Below are positions 53,830 to 64,000 of a stretch of DNA of 64,000 nucleotides, piece by piece. The position numbers were made by a program, and so were the translations under genes. How positions within the stretch are numbered: the stretch's first letter is position 1; every line of letters starts with the position of its first letter. This DNA comes from Hymenopellis radicata (lineage: Eukaryota > Basidiomycota > Agaricomycetes > Agaricales > Physalacriaceae): assembly GCA_015501595.1 (NCBI GenBank), contig JADNRX010000238.1, positions 1 through 64,000 of the forward strand. The letters run 5' to 3'. A model generated the notes under the pieces. The model ran no database searches. It was not told the origin of the DNA and worked only from the letters and a program-made list of their open reading frames with translations.

Positions 53830-54781
53830 ATGTCTATCCTTCTCACTGGTGGAACGGGCAAAACTGCCATTCGCCTAGCGCGGCTTCTCCAAGCTGCCAA
53901 CAAGCCCGTTATCCTCACTTCCCGTCAGGGCGTCGTGCCCGAGCCCTTCACAGGTGTCAAATTGGACTGGTACAACCCCGCGACCTTTGGGAACCCGTGG
54001 GCTGTCGATTGCAACATCGAGAGTGTTTACCTGGTCGCGCCGCCAGGCCCCCCGGATGTACTCACTCCGATGAAGCCGTTCATCGACCTGGCGGTTAAAA
54101 AGGGTGTGAAGCGCTTTGTGCTCCTCAGTGTTTCCACATTGGACGCTGGCGGCCCAGCGATGGGTAAAGTCCACGAGTACTTGATCAGCTTGGGTGTCGA
54201 CTACTTCGTTATCCGCCCTAGCTGGTTTTTTGGTATGTCTCAGCTCTCTCTTCTTCTTCAGTATCCCAACAACCACTCATTACTGGGCAGAGAACTTCAC
54301 CACGGTACATCTGGCGGGCATCAAGGATAAACGCACCATTGTCACCGCATCGGAGGATGGGAAGATAGGATTCGTTTCTGTTGATGATATCGCCGATCTC
54401 GCCTTTGACGCGTTGACACGCGCGAAGAGCTATAATACCGACAAGATACTCGTTGGACCAGAGCTTCTCTCCTACGAAGATGTTGGTCGTCCTGGTTTAT
54501 TTCTTGCATTCAAAGTCTGACGCCTTGTTCTACAGGTTGTGAAAACGTTCAGCGATGTTCTGGGCATCAAGATCACCCACACTCGTGTTGGCGGGGACGA
54601 CCTCAAAAAGTTATACGTCGGAGCCGGCCTGTCGGAAGAGAGAGCTGATATGTTGATCACTTTGGAGAATCTCAATGCGAGTGGCGTGGAGGAAAAGCTA
54701 TTCGCCGATCCCAAGAAGGTTTCTGGGAAAAGGACCCTCAAGTCCTTTGTGGAGGCAAACAAGGATGCCTGGAAAGCGTAG
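53830..54781 (+). CDS. NmrA-like NAD(P)-binding protein, EasG/FgaFS-type
   Basis: Three exons (53830-54232, 54291-54481, 54536-54781) encode exactly 279 residues. The Rossmann motif is at the start (SILLTGGTGKTAIRLARLLQ), with VILTSRQG as the second strand, SVYLVAPPGP, KKGVKRFVLLSVSTLDAGGP, HEYLISLGVDYFVIRPSWFF and VSVDDIADLAFDAL. This is the atypical short-chain dehydrogenase group that includes ergot-alkaloid agroclavine dehydrogenase (EasG, FgaFS) as well as many proteins of unknown role. No alkaloid genes lie nearby, so a general oxidoreductase or NADPH-sensor role is more likely. The CAGCACTATG context and a short leader support the start. Confidence 0.82.
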
Positions 54782-54838
54782 TGGAACACATAAATCATAT
54801 GAACACAAAGTTTTCAAATACTGTACACTAGTTGGATG

Positions 54839-55330
54839 CTATGAAGCGCTTCGTTCGTTTTGTGGCATGAAGGCAAATCCTGGTTCGATTTGATTTGAGG
54901 TGTAGTTCACCGGTGCGCCTATGATATGCCGTTCGACTTTGCTCGAGTGGATGAGTTCGCTCGAAACGTCACACGTTGGGAAACATACCCAAATCCGACT
55001 CTCCACCTCTGCGCCGGCATCACTACGCGCAAACGAGCTTTCTGGGTCCACTCTACACGTCGTGAGATAATGTCCGTGATGATCCTTTGAATCCAGGCTA
55101 AAAGCTGCGTGCGACTTCCCATCTCTTACTCCGTCCAAACAATCACCAAACTATGGCGAACGCCAAATTTCGTCTGCCTGAGCTCGTCGACTATTCACGG
55201 CTAATCGGTCGCTTGCTGCATCATAATCGTACCACAAAGGGCTTATGTAGGGCCAGTCCGTGTCGATAAGGAGAATCTGGCCTGCCCAGTGCCCAGCGAA
55301 TTCGCGGTCACGGGCAACTGACTCTTGACG
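54839..55330 (-). pseudogene. Broken gene with an in-frame stop
   Basis: The minus strand reads REFAGHWAGQILLIDTDWPY, then ISPLWYDYDAASDRLAVNSR and RAQADEIWRSP, a TAG, and in the same frame continues FGDCLDGVRDGKSHAAFSLD to the end GFAFMPQNERSAS at 54839. The stretches on both sides of the stop look like real protein, but there is no good start codon. I do not recognise the family. It could also be two chance frames. Confidence 0.35.
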
Positions 55331-55408
55331 TCAAAACGCAATGAGATCTGAAGATGGTCAATATACAGTAGTCAGAACGACCAAAACTAGTCATATAACG
55401 ATGCTGCA

Positions 55409-56846
55409 TTATGACGAAGCGTCTTCAGCCGCCTTCCAAACCTCCAAACCACCCTCACCTCCCACGCCAACCAGTCCGCGGTGCCAATCAACTGAAAGAA
55501 TCTTCCTCTTCCCCTCCCACGCCTTGAAGCTTGCCATGGCCATCTTCGTGCTTCGCACATCCCACATACGTACGATCCCATCATAAGCCCCACTCACAAG
55601 CTGATTGGGAGACGAAGGCGCGGTGGCAAGACACGATGGCGTAGCCGCATGCATAAGTGAGAGTCCACCTGTAGCCGAAGCGGTACGAAGGTCATACATG
55701 GATATAGACCTGTCTGTCGACGCCGCAAGAGCGAGATTGCCGTTCGAGGTTATGGCCATGTCTAAGAATGGCCGTTCAGATACAGTCTACACGGATAGCT
55801 GTCAGTGTTGTTCTCATATTTGAGAACGACAACCTACAATAGTGTTCGTGCAAATTTCGTTCTCCACATCCCACGTGCGAATTGTAGAATCGAAGCCACA
55901 GCTATACGCCGCGTTGCCTTCGCCAAATAAGACGCGGGAAACGCGGCCAGTGTGCGATTTCAGAACCCCGATGGGAGCTTTACGCCTGGGCTTGTCGGCA
56001 GAAGCGTCGAGTTTTCGTCTCTTCTTCCGCTCGCCGTCAAAGGACTCTTCAGGTAGTTCGTCCGTGGACGGAATGTTTCGTGTCCCATATGCCTATAACT
56101 GACTCCCATGAGCCCGTCAATAGATGCGAGCCGGAGGCATTCGAAGCGATGGAAGACACAGGTCCAACATGCATATGCATAGTCGCGAGCGATTTTGTCT
56201 CCCCGGTGGTGCTCAGGCGCGTGAGTTGCGCCGTAAGATCGTGTGAAGCGGTGGCGATGATATGGGATTCCAAGTCAGCGTCACTGGACACTACACATAA
56301 GGATGTTATAGGTGCGGAATGTAATGGTGTAGCGATCAATTCCTTTTGAGAGTAGTCGAAAGCACGGACAGAGCCGTCGTACGAGGCAGTAAGGAATATT
56401 CTAGATAGAGTCTTTAAGGTAAGCGAAGCGATGGTATAGCTAGACCACTCACCCACCCTTGTAACTTGCAGGAGACGGACGAGACCCATTCTTCGTGGGG
56501 AAGATCCGACATTTTCTGAGGTGGCAGAATGGATTCTATGTATTCAATCTCGAGTGTTTCTTCCTGAATAGATTGTCATCGAGATGGCGATGGTGACATG
56601 CATAGTTTTTCGTACCGAAACATCATTCTCAGCGCACCATTCTCCCAAGGTCGTCGTGAGCACCTCTTGTTTTACCAAAAAGTCAAATGGCACTGGTGTA
56701 GATAGAGACAAGGCTTTGTTGATGAGCTGCGAGAGATGGTATCGTTTCCAAGATGCTGGGATCATGAATTTTTGAGTTGGCAAGGGATACGGCGTTTTGG
56801 TCGTGAAAACGACCGCGACAGACGGGCCAGTCGACGAGGACGCCAT
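55409..56846 (-). CDS. YTM1: Ribosome biogenesis protein YTM1 (WD-repeat, NLE domain)
   Basis: From 56846 (MASSSTGPSVAVVFTTKTPY) the N-terminus is the NLE/ubiquitin-like domain, ending AENDVS. A 51-bp intron leads to EETLEIEYIESILPPQK and DLPHEEWVSSV. WD repeats follow: FLTASYDGSVRAFD, IIATASHDLTAQLTRLS, HLLTGSWESVIGIWDT, CGFDSTIRTWDVENE, LALAASTDRSISMYDLR and QLVSGAYDGIVRMWDVRSTK. YTM1 works with ERB1 and NOP7 in 27S pre-rRNA processing and docks the Rea1 ATPase through its NLE domain. One base appears to be missing near 56083 (GIWDT / IPSTDELPEESFDGE). Because the gene should be essential, this is best read as sequence error. Confidence 0.9.
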
Positions 56847-57093
56847 TTTGAGATGAATGCAAGATGCAAGTTCACTTCGAAAAAAATGTGATGGCGATCA
56901 CACAAGTGCCCGTTTAGGACAGCACCGGTCCGGACATCCGTTCTATATTTGTGGCGTCAAACGCACAAATGTGTCTGAAGAAAACAAGATTCATAGGTAA
57001 TACAAGTACAAATGCCGAATCATCGATCAAGTCTTATCGTAAACGCTACTCGCTGTAAGGAAATATTGACTTGGATCGCAAGGATCAAGGGGA

Positions 57094-57455
57094 TTAAGGC
57101 GTCGGCGCCAACAAAGTGACGCTTGCGCACGCAGCCGAGCAGCTATGATCACACAAGAGTCAGTACGCTGTACGCTGCGATGAAGAAACAGATCTCACGT
57201 TCCCAGTGCGGCGTTACAAGCCACGATAGCGGCTGGAATTCCCACTCCAGCGGTAATAGTTCCAAATGTAAACCCAGCCCCGGCGTAGCATGCGACGGCG
57301 ACGGCATTGCAGCCTTAAATGCAGTCAGTGCTGGCGATGGAAGATGATAAGGAGGCAAACGTACCCGTCTGGCAGATGCCATAGGCTATGGGTCCAGCAT
57401 TGATGGCTGGGATGAAGGGTAAGGCAAGGAGGGCGAGGCGTTGGAAGCGAACCAT
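57094..57455 (-). CDS. Small cysteine-rich secreted protein, conserved, function unknown
   Basis: Three exons (57365-57455, 57199-57313, 57094-57142) encode exactly 84 residues. A signal peptide (MVRFQRLALLALPFIPAINA) is followed by GPIAYGICQTGCNAVAVACY, then AGAGFTFGTITAGVGIPAAI, VACNAALGTCSAAC and the end LLAPTP. Six Cys remain in the mature chain, spaced as C-x3-C-x6-C and C-x6-C-x3-C. I recall this glycine-rich pattern from small proteins scattered over fungi and other eukaryotes, none with a firm function. The size and secretion would also suit an effector-like or surface protein. The TAA stop at 57094 agrees with the conserved APTP-type ending. Confidence 0.8.
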
Positions 57456-57766
57456 GGTGGTGGGGTGGTGGTTGTTCTGGTGAGAGAAGGGTCTCCACGT
57501 TGGTAAAGCGTTTTATACCCACGGGGCCCTGGGGATTCCCGACAGGATGCTGTTAATGTCCGAGTCGAATTGAATCATCAGAAGGCGCCAAACTTAGCGC
57601 TCGAATGGCTATTGGGAGTTTGGGCGACGTGACCCATCTAATTGGACTAATACTACAGGAGCTTGAGAGCAGATTGAAAGCGAATCGAATGCATGTGTCC
57701 GAGGAAATAGTCCGTGCATGAGTCCGTGCATACTGTACAATAAGTCCAGGTCCAAGTCCAAAAATA

Positions 57767-58462
57767 TCACCATCCTTCTGAGCCGGCTCCCACAGAGCTG
57801 TTCTGTGAGTCTCAATGAGTATACTTGAACATGGAAAACAAAGAGTAGCACTCACGGTTTGGTCCTGACGTTTGGCCTCTGAGTATATGAAGATAAGAAT
57901 AAGGAATACTTCATCTTTCTCCAAGGCAGCGGTTGTCAGGCTCAGCGTCGTGGGCTTCGGCTTTCTAAACAGATGTGGTCTGTATGGCACAGAGAATACT
58001 CCGTCTACTTCGTCTGCAGAAAGTTTGGCCTAGGGAGGAGAAGGGTCACCGTTGATAAATGTCTCATGATGAATAGAATGTACCTTCCAATCATCGTCTT
58101 CGTACTTGACAGTGTATTCCTTACGTTCCGGTCCCCATTTCCATAATCTGACTCTGGTTATCTGTTAGACCAAGTGTCCCGAGCGTGCAAAACGATACAC
58201 ACCGTCTGAAATATTTGCCCTCGTGGCGCTTGATGTCAGACAGTTTCTTCTTCTGCCCGAGTATCTCCACAATCCTATCATCCCAATGTATTGCGCCTAC
58301 TGTTACCGGGCCGCCTGGGCTCGGATTGGCGTCCTGGAGTATGGTGAGACGACGTCCACGGAAGCTGAAGGTAGTCTTGAGCTTGTACAAGACAGACTCG
58401 TCGACAGAGGAGCGTATTTGGGCGTTAAGAACGTTGTTTTTGTTGTCGAAAAAGGCCTCCAT
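57767..58462 (-). CDS. DUF6593-family protein
   Basis: Four exons (57856-58030 and neighbours: 58203-58462, 58084-58153, 57767-57802) begin at 58462 (MEAFFDNKNNVLNAQIRSSV). They carry FRGRRLTILQDANPSPGGPV, GAIHWDDRIVEILGQKKKLS, RRVRLWKWGPERKEYTVKYE, SVPYRPHLF and the hydrophobic EVFLILIFIYSEAKRQDQ. The pattern of a tryptophan-rich beta core and a C-terminal VFLILIFIYxExxRxxQ helix is that of DUF6593, an expanded basidiomycete family of unknown function. One T too many (minus strand) at about 58022-58025 puts the third exon out of frame (AKLS-ADEVDGVFS needs three T). The protein is about 180 residues. Confidence 0.7.
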
Positions 58463-59476
58463 CTCAGCGACAGAATGGGGATCGACTCAGGGAGGTGGTA
58501 GCCAGGTGGGGACCGGAACGTGGTCGTAAACAAGGACCTACAAGTCAGTAGCTTGTGCGTAATTACTAACAGGCAATGTCTGAAATTGGAATAGTCTGTA
58601 TTTAGTAGCATTCGGCAGTTGCCGCTAGCACGTGAAGGGCATAGGATTAACGCGTCGCCGCTCGTTTCACGCGTCCAGTCCATCCCTTGTCACCTATCAC
58701 CTCGAGGACGGTCCTCAACGTTGTCGTTGAGAAGCGAGGTGATTTCCGCTTTAGCTTCACAGAGAGGGGAGGTGGGTCTGCCGCAGATGTTGAAGTGGAA
58801 GGTGTCGTTGGATTGGCAGTGAGACGGGCAGCTTTTCATTGGTTACAACAAGTGGGGGAGACTGGTCAATTCTCATTAGTGCAAGGTGGCATCGTTTTTG
58901 AGAGACCGCATTTACGAGCGAGTTTCACTGGACTAAGTGGTACGGCGGGCGGTATGCTCTACTTATACGGTCTGGCCAATGGGAGTAGACATATCATTGG
59001 ATAGGTCCATCACAGACAAGTATGCTTTCAGCGCCGCCAGCGGCGTCGACAAGGTATTATACCCAAAGACATCTGAAAACTGTGTAGTGGGTGGGCTTTT
59101 TGGCGTGTCTTTCAGGATGAAACAGAGTCTGGTGTCTGGACCGACTTCCATTCAATTAATTCTCGCAGTGGAAAAGACATGTGGTCTTAATTCACGTTGA
59201 GAGTGAAGATGAGAGTCCCAGACGAACTTGAAGTTTGATCGGGCCTCCGAAAGAGTATTTCCTTTTTGGCCAATTGGTATTTCCCAATTCGGATGCGTCC
59301 CGATATGAAATAATTATTTTCGCTTTAGTTTTGTTTTGCCGGGCTTATGTACCTGGCATATACCCTCAGGATACCCTGCAGTAAACAGCGTTAACGACGA
59401 CGGAGACGACGGGGTCAACACAGGCGGCGCTTTGACCGTCATCACCGACCCAGGTCATTCGGAAGAAGGACGAGCC
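58463..59476. other. Intergenic stretch before TAO3
   Basis: An open frame at 58687-59004 (plus) has no motif. The region probably contains the divergent promoters of the DUF6593 gene and TAO3. Confidence 0.3.
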
Positions 59477-62400
59477 ATGTCGGACGGCCTAGCGACAATC
59501 ACTATACCAGGTTCGTGTGCGCTATGTTCTGCTTACTGTTTTGCTTACTGGCGCATAGACTTTGACGATGACGACTACAACTCGTCGACAATACCGTTTG
59601 GTCGGTCTGCTGGCAACCAATTCGGTTTTGGTGGTGCATTCGGCGGCGGAGGCTCTGCATCGGGCTCTGGGCAAGATTCACCAACACTGGTAACACCGAC
59701 GGTCGACCGCAGTGACCGAGGCTACTTTACGTCCCACAACCGGGGTGATTCGGTCACGTCGATCGAGTCAACAGGTTCTGCAACGGCGCGGTATCCAAAT
59801 CGGTCCCAAACTTCTTTCGCGCATTCTTCCCATTCATCTATAGCCGTCTCGTCCTCGAATAGTTTTCCAAAAAGTCCTCTTTTGCGTCTCTACGGAATGC
59901 ATTCAAGAGCGGTAAAGTCACCGAAACACCACCCGTACCGCATCTGGACTACCAAGCGAACTATGTCATGAAGAACCCATTCAACCGCTCGACCTCTTCG
60001 CTGACCAGCACCTCTGTGACCCCCACCCCGGCAAGAGGCGCAAGCACGATGAGCCCATCATTCGGTCGTCCAGCAACGCCTGGTTCAAGCACGCGCGGAT
60101 TCACCCCAAAGTCCAAAAGTCATTCATATGCAAAAGTCCTATCACTCTCAGTCTGGCTCCATCTTCCACATCTCAGATACCGGCAGTGATGGCCACGGTC
60201 TGCCCTCTTCCCCGCCTCCAGTTCCACGCGTTCCAAACGGAATCGGGGAAATGCTACGATCAGATACACCGCCAATCGCCGACCTTGACGAAGACAAGGT
60301 AGTCATGGACCCGAAAACCCCATCTGACTATGCACTGCACGCGGTTTTCATACGTTTCGCGACATCAGCCGAGACAAGAATGGACGCGTTCTTGCGCGAA
60401 CTTTTGGTATGTCAATCCATTCTCTAGAGTATAGAGCTTTTCCCTTAATTCATCTTAGGATCGCGAACCTTTGCTGCCAGACTTCATGGGGCCTGGGGTG
60501 GACTTGGTTCTTGACGATTCGATGCGCTCTCTGGGAAAGATTGCCCAAAAACACGCAAAGCCAGTTATAGATTCTATCATGCGATGGCGGAAGAGTCAGG
60601 TTGAGAATGTGGGTTCGGATGTCATCAGATTTCATATGGTTCAGTCGCCTCCGGGTACTCGGTCAATCCGAACGACAGACGTTCCAGCCATGCTGAATGA
60701 ACGCAAGTCGTTGGCTTCCATATACATCATGTGCCGAGCGCTCATCGCCGTACTGCAATCAGTGCCGAAGGACGCGTTAAGCGACCATCTCGGCCATACT
60801 TTGGAGACTACAACATTCCACGAGTTCAAGAAACCTGACTTGAAGCTGCTTCTGCAGTCGGCCAACCATCGGACGAATGCTGATCTCTATGCCACGTTGT
60901 TAGGTCGTTTGGCGAATGTTCGGTACGTGCTATTCTTGCTAGATTTCCGCGTCTTATGCCATTCCAGATTCGAGAGCATTACCGATCGCTTCTTGGCCGA
61001 GTTGGGTCCTGTGGCGCATGGGCAGGTGCCGAAGGATCTTGATATGAAGTACGAAAACCTTGTGCGTGGCATAAGACATGTACAATTGAAGGTAAATTAC
61101 CTATATTATCCTATTATCTTTCCACTAATGCTCGCTTTAGGTTTGGCCCTATGAAGCTTTCGAGGACGGTGCCGATTTCCTAGAACAACTTTCAAAGTCT
61201 TTTGCGCATGCCCATGGATTCAAACTCAAGTCAGCGTTTGCGGAGACGCTTGTCCAACTACTGCATCCAATGGGCAAGGTATTACTTTATCTCGGCTTCA
61301 AAGGGCGAACGTTCTCACTTCCATTTTCAGACTGCGCAAGCGGAAACGAACAACCCAGTTTGGGCCAAGGCTATAGAGATTATCTATCCCAAGGCAAGGG
61401 AAATGATGTCAAAGCCACGCTATTGGACTGTAGCTTTCCCTTTGGTGATCACTAGTTTGTGCCTTGCTCCCGAAAATTATTTCCGGAAGCATTGGGTGGC
61501 ATGTTTCGAAGGTATAGTCTCGAAACTGAAGGTATGTCAGGCCTCGTTAGCTTTATTGGTTATCTAATACCTTTGTAGGAGAAATCACTGCGAGTCCCTA
61601 TTATGAACGGTGTCGTTCGACTACTCTGGACGTATCTGTACCGTTGCCAAGAATCAGCCTCGACGACGACAACCAAGCTGGATATTTTGCTGAAGCACTT
61701 CTTCCCGGCGAATCGGACAACCGTTGTGCCTCAGGATGAGCACCTGGATCCTCTCATTTACGTCGTGCACTTTGTCCTTTCCCGGCATTTCGAGTATGGC
61801 AGAGATCTGTGTTTCGAGCTCATACAGGAATCGGCCATCAGCTCGGTCAATGCGTCAGGAGGCAATATTGCAAATGTGCTGGCATCGGAGAGGATGATGA
61901 TCGCTGTGCAGGCAATTATGTTGTCATTCAGGCTCATCGAAACTGAAGTCACAGCTCCAACTTGGCCCTCCAGCTGTGATTTTACCATTACGATCCCTCC
62001 GAGCGACTACCCGTCTTCGTCTGACTGGCTTCCTCCATCGGTTTTGTCAAAGTCCTCTTTGCAGGACGTTTTTGATCGTCTTGGTTCGACACTAGCCATC
62101 GTGACCAAATTCTGTAGCAGCACGGTTGGTTCACTGTCCGTTCTGGATGACCAATGGACGTACAACGGATTGAACCCATCGTACGAGGAATCCCATAACC
62201 TTGTCGTGCGACGACATCCCGAAGGCGTCCGTGTAGCCTACCCGAGCAACCTTAGCCCTCAGATCGCTACGCTGGCTGCATGTTTCCAGACGTGGCCGCG
62301 CTTCATCCATTCCTCCATCCCCATGACCAACTGTATCGACATGCTTCTGCGCGGTGTCATACATATCGAACCCGTTCTGAACGATGCCGCCCTCGAGGCG

Positions 62401-64000
62401 TTGAGACGCTTCATGGCTGACCCGGTGCAGTCGTTGACCGTCCTTGCTCGCTTCAACATGTTCCTGTTCAATCCGTCGCGTGCCTTGCAGGAAGGCATCG
62501 GGAACAAGCTTCTGGTCGAGTCTACACAGCTGCTGTCGCTGTGGGAAGAGCTCGTTCAGAAGTGGATCAAGGATCTCATGGACATGCCTCGCGATTCCTA
62601 TGCGAAGGACGAGAGTGTCATATGGTCGAGATGCAATGAGATTGAAGCGGGCGTCATGTTTCTGTTGTCACACGAGTCACTGAATATCCGCCATACTGGC
62701 GCGAAGATTGCTCGCATCCTCGTGGGGCTGGCTGTGAAATTATGGCCGGAGTCATCCACCCTTTCTGATGGTCTCATGCATTGCATCACGCTGCTAGGCA
62801 GGAACGCCGACGACTCTCATTTCAGTGGATATGACGAGTTCCTCGACGAAGCCGAACTCGATCGTCTTGGGCAGTGGAAGGAATCCAAGCGACCAGATCG
62901 ACTCTTGCGGATGGTGGAGAGTGAGAACGACCGGGATCGGAAGCTGTGGAGGTTCATATACCCATCATTTATGGCGGCATGCGCAGACACGGGACCAAGT
63001 TTGACGACTTTCCGGGATATCGTTGTCTTCGCCGCCTCCCGATACCATTCGACGATCTCTCATTTAGCTGGCTTGACTGGAATTAATACGCGGACACCTG
63101 CCGGTCAATCCGGGCGTCCACCAGATGGCTTCCGGAAAGTCAAAGACAACAAGTCGTTTATTGACCAGTGGTACCTTTGGGTCAAGATCCTCAGTTCGAC
63201 TGCATCGTTTTCGGAAAGTTCCCGGCCGGCTCTAACTCAACTCGGCCGAGACCACTCTCGCGCACCGTCGGACGCCAATTTCGAGCGCGAGAGGCTTACG
63301 ACTACGCGCGGCCTTTTCAGATACCTCACTCCCTTTCTCGATTCCGAATATACCGCATTCCGGGATGCGGCTGTTATTTGTATCAGCTCGTTTCCGTCGA
63401 GTGCATATCCTCAACTCTTGGAAGACCTCAGTCTTCTGGCGGGTCGCCAGTTTTATGACGATCCACGAAGTAAAGCTGGTATTAGCAGTGCTGTGGAGCA
63501 GAATGTGAGTGTCATGTCGCCCGACATGCGAGCGAAGATGGGCGGTGTTCTTGTCGTTGATCGCAGTCGGCGGCAAGAGAGACTTCATTCCGCTGTGGCC
63601 AGGATTTATTATCTGACGGCGCATTACCTCCCACAACAACGCTCGATGGGAAGGCAGGCGGCGTTGGCGAACGTACTCAAATACATCAGGAACACACAGG
63701 CATTTTTGACTTCATCAGAAAACCGGGATAACCATGCATATCATCGACTGCGGCGGTACTTTTGTGGTATTGTTGAACGAGTTTTTGACGGGTTGTCGGC
63801 GTTGGAAGGGTCAGAGCGGTTTATACCTGGGAACATGCATCTGGCCTTGTATCGGTTGTGCGAAGAGTGGTGCACGTTGGGTCCGCAAACGGATGCGTCT
63901 AGACAGCGTCTTATCACGATGCAGAGGGCTGCTGCTATGGAGGTATCTCAATCTGAGACGTCTGCTGCAATGGAGACGTTCAAGCTGGAAACCCAACTTT
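59477..64000 (+). CDS. TAO3: Cell morphogenesis protein TAO3/PAG1 (Furry homologue), 5' part
   Basis: The start at 59477 (MSDGLATITIP) is followed by an intron at about 59511-59559 and a long disordered Ser/Gly-rich head. The conserved Furry/Mor2 N-terminal domain then begins: SDYALHAVFIRFATSAETRM, LDDSMRSLGKIAQKHAKPVI, SMRWRKSQ-type helices, NERKSLASIYIMCRALIAVL, NNPVWAKAIEIIYPKAREMM, VAFPLVITSLCLAPENYFRK, then about 900 residues of HEAT-like helices (YRCQESASTTTTKLDILLKH, FDRLGSTLAIVTKFCS, RIYYLTAHYLPQQRSMGRQA) up to the edge. TAO3 is the scaffold of the RAM/Ndr-kinase pathway controlling polarity and septation. The family is usually above 2000 residues, so well over a third is missing. Frame breaks near 59867 (one T short) and near 60135 lie in the disordered head. 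Confidence 0.9.

Noticed and set aside
57020..57093. Longer C-terminus for the cysteine-rich protein
   Set aside because: On careful reading the frame stops at TAA (57094) right after LLAPTP, and the exon lengths then sum to a multiple of three.

Overview
The window is nuclear DNA from a basidiomycete fungus, most likely an Agaricomycete. The signs are genes split by many introns of about 45-55 bp, TATA-type promoters close to start codons, and protein families typical of mushrooms: xi-class glutathione transferase, PL4 rhamnogalacturonan lyase, DUF6534-like and related seven-helix proteins, DUF6593, and Zn2Cys6 regulators. Genes lie on both strands with short gaps, and two stretches are rearranged and rich in repeats.

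Layout. 1-9 kb: the start of a secreted protein (minus), a xi-class GST, an unrecognised gene, and one near-complete secreted rhamnogalacturonan lyase with two broken copies nearby; a small TA-flanked MITE lies here. 10-17.6 kb: two seven-helix membrane proteins on either side of a 2.2-kb DNA transposon with arrays of a GTCTGGCTT motif near its ends, plus the tiny V-ATPase e subunit. 18-28 kb: GNAT acetyltransferase, 8-amino-7-oxononanoate synthase-like enzyme (biotin pathway), RFT1, a YCII-domain protein, a CBS-domain protein and an MFS monocarboxylate-type transporter. 29-34 kb: TSR2, a Mutator-like non-autonomous element with perfect 9-bp target duplications, and a Zn2Cys6 regulator containing a 6-nt microexon.

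34.5-43.1 kb is the accessory part. A 186-residue orphan protein is present twice, and the copies flank a gene for a PD-(D/E)xK-nuclease-like protein. A fragment of the neighbouring regulator, an F-box-type protein and a second orphan family (152 residues; two full copies and one fragment) follow. 43.3-64 kb is mostly housekeeping: fatty acid 2-hydroxylase, B-type cyclin, a decayed DUF6534-type region, an unrecognised gene, an NmrA/EasG-like NAD(P)-binding protein, YTM1, a small cysteine-rich secreted protein, a DUF6593 protein, and the 5' part of the very large TAO3/PAG1 (Furry) morphogenesis gene, which runs off the right edge.

Many conserved genes, including ones expected to be essential (YTM1, RFT1, B-type cyclin, TSR2, TAO3), need a single-base correction, usually in or beside a homopolymer, to read through. 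I read this as consensus error in the assembly rather than decay. Coordinates of such genes are given as the full span, and the break is named in the entry.
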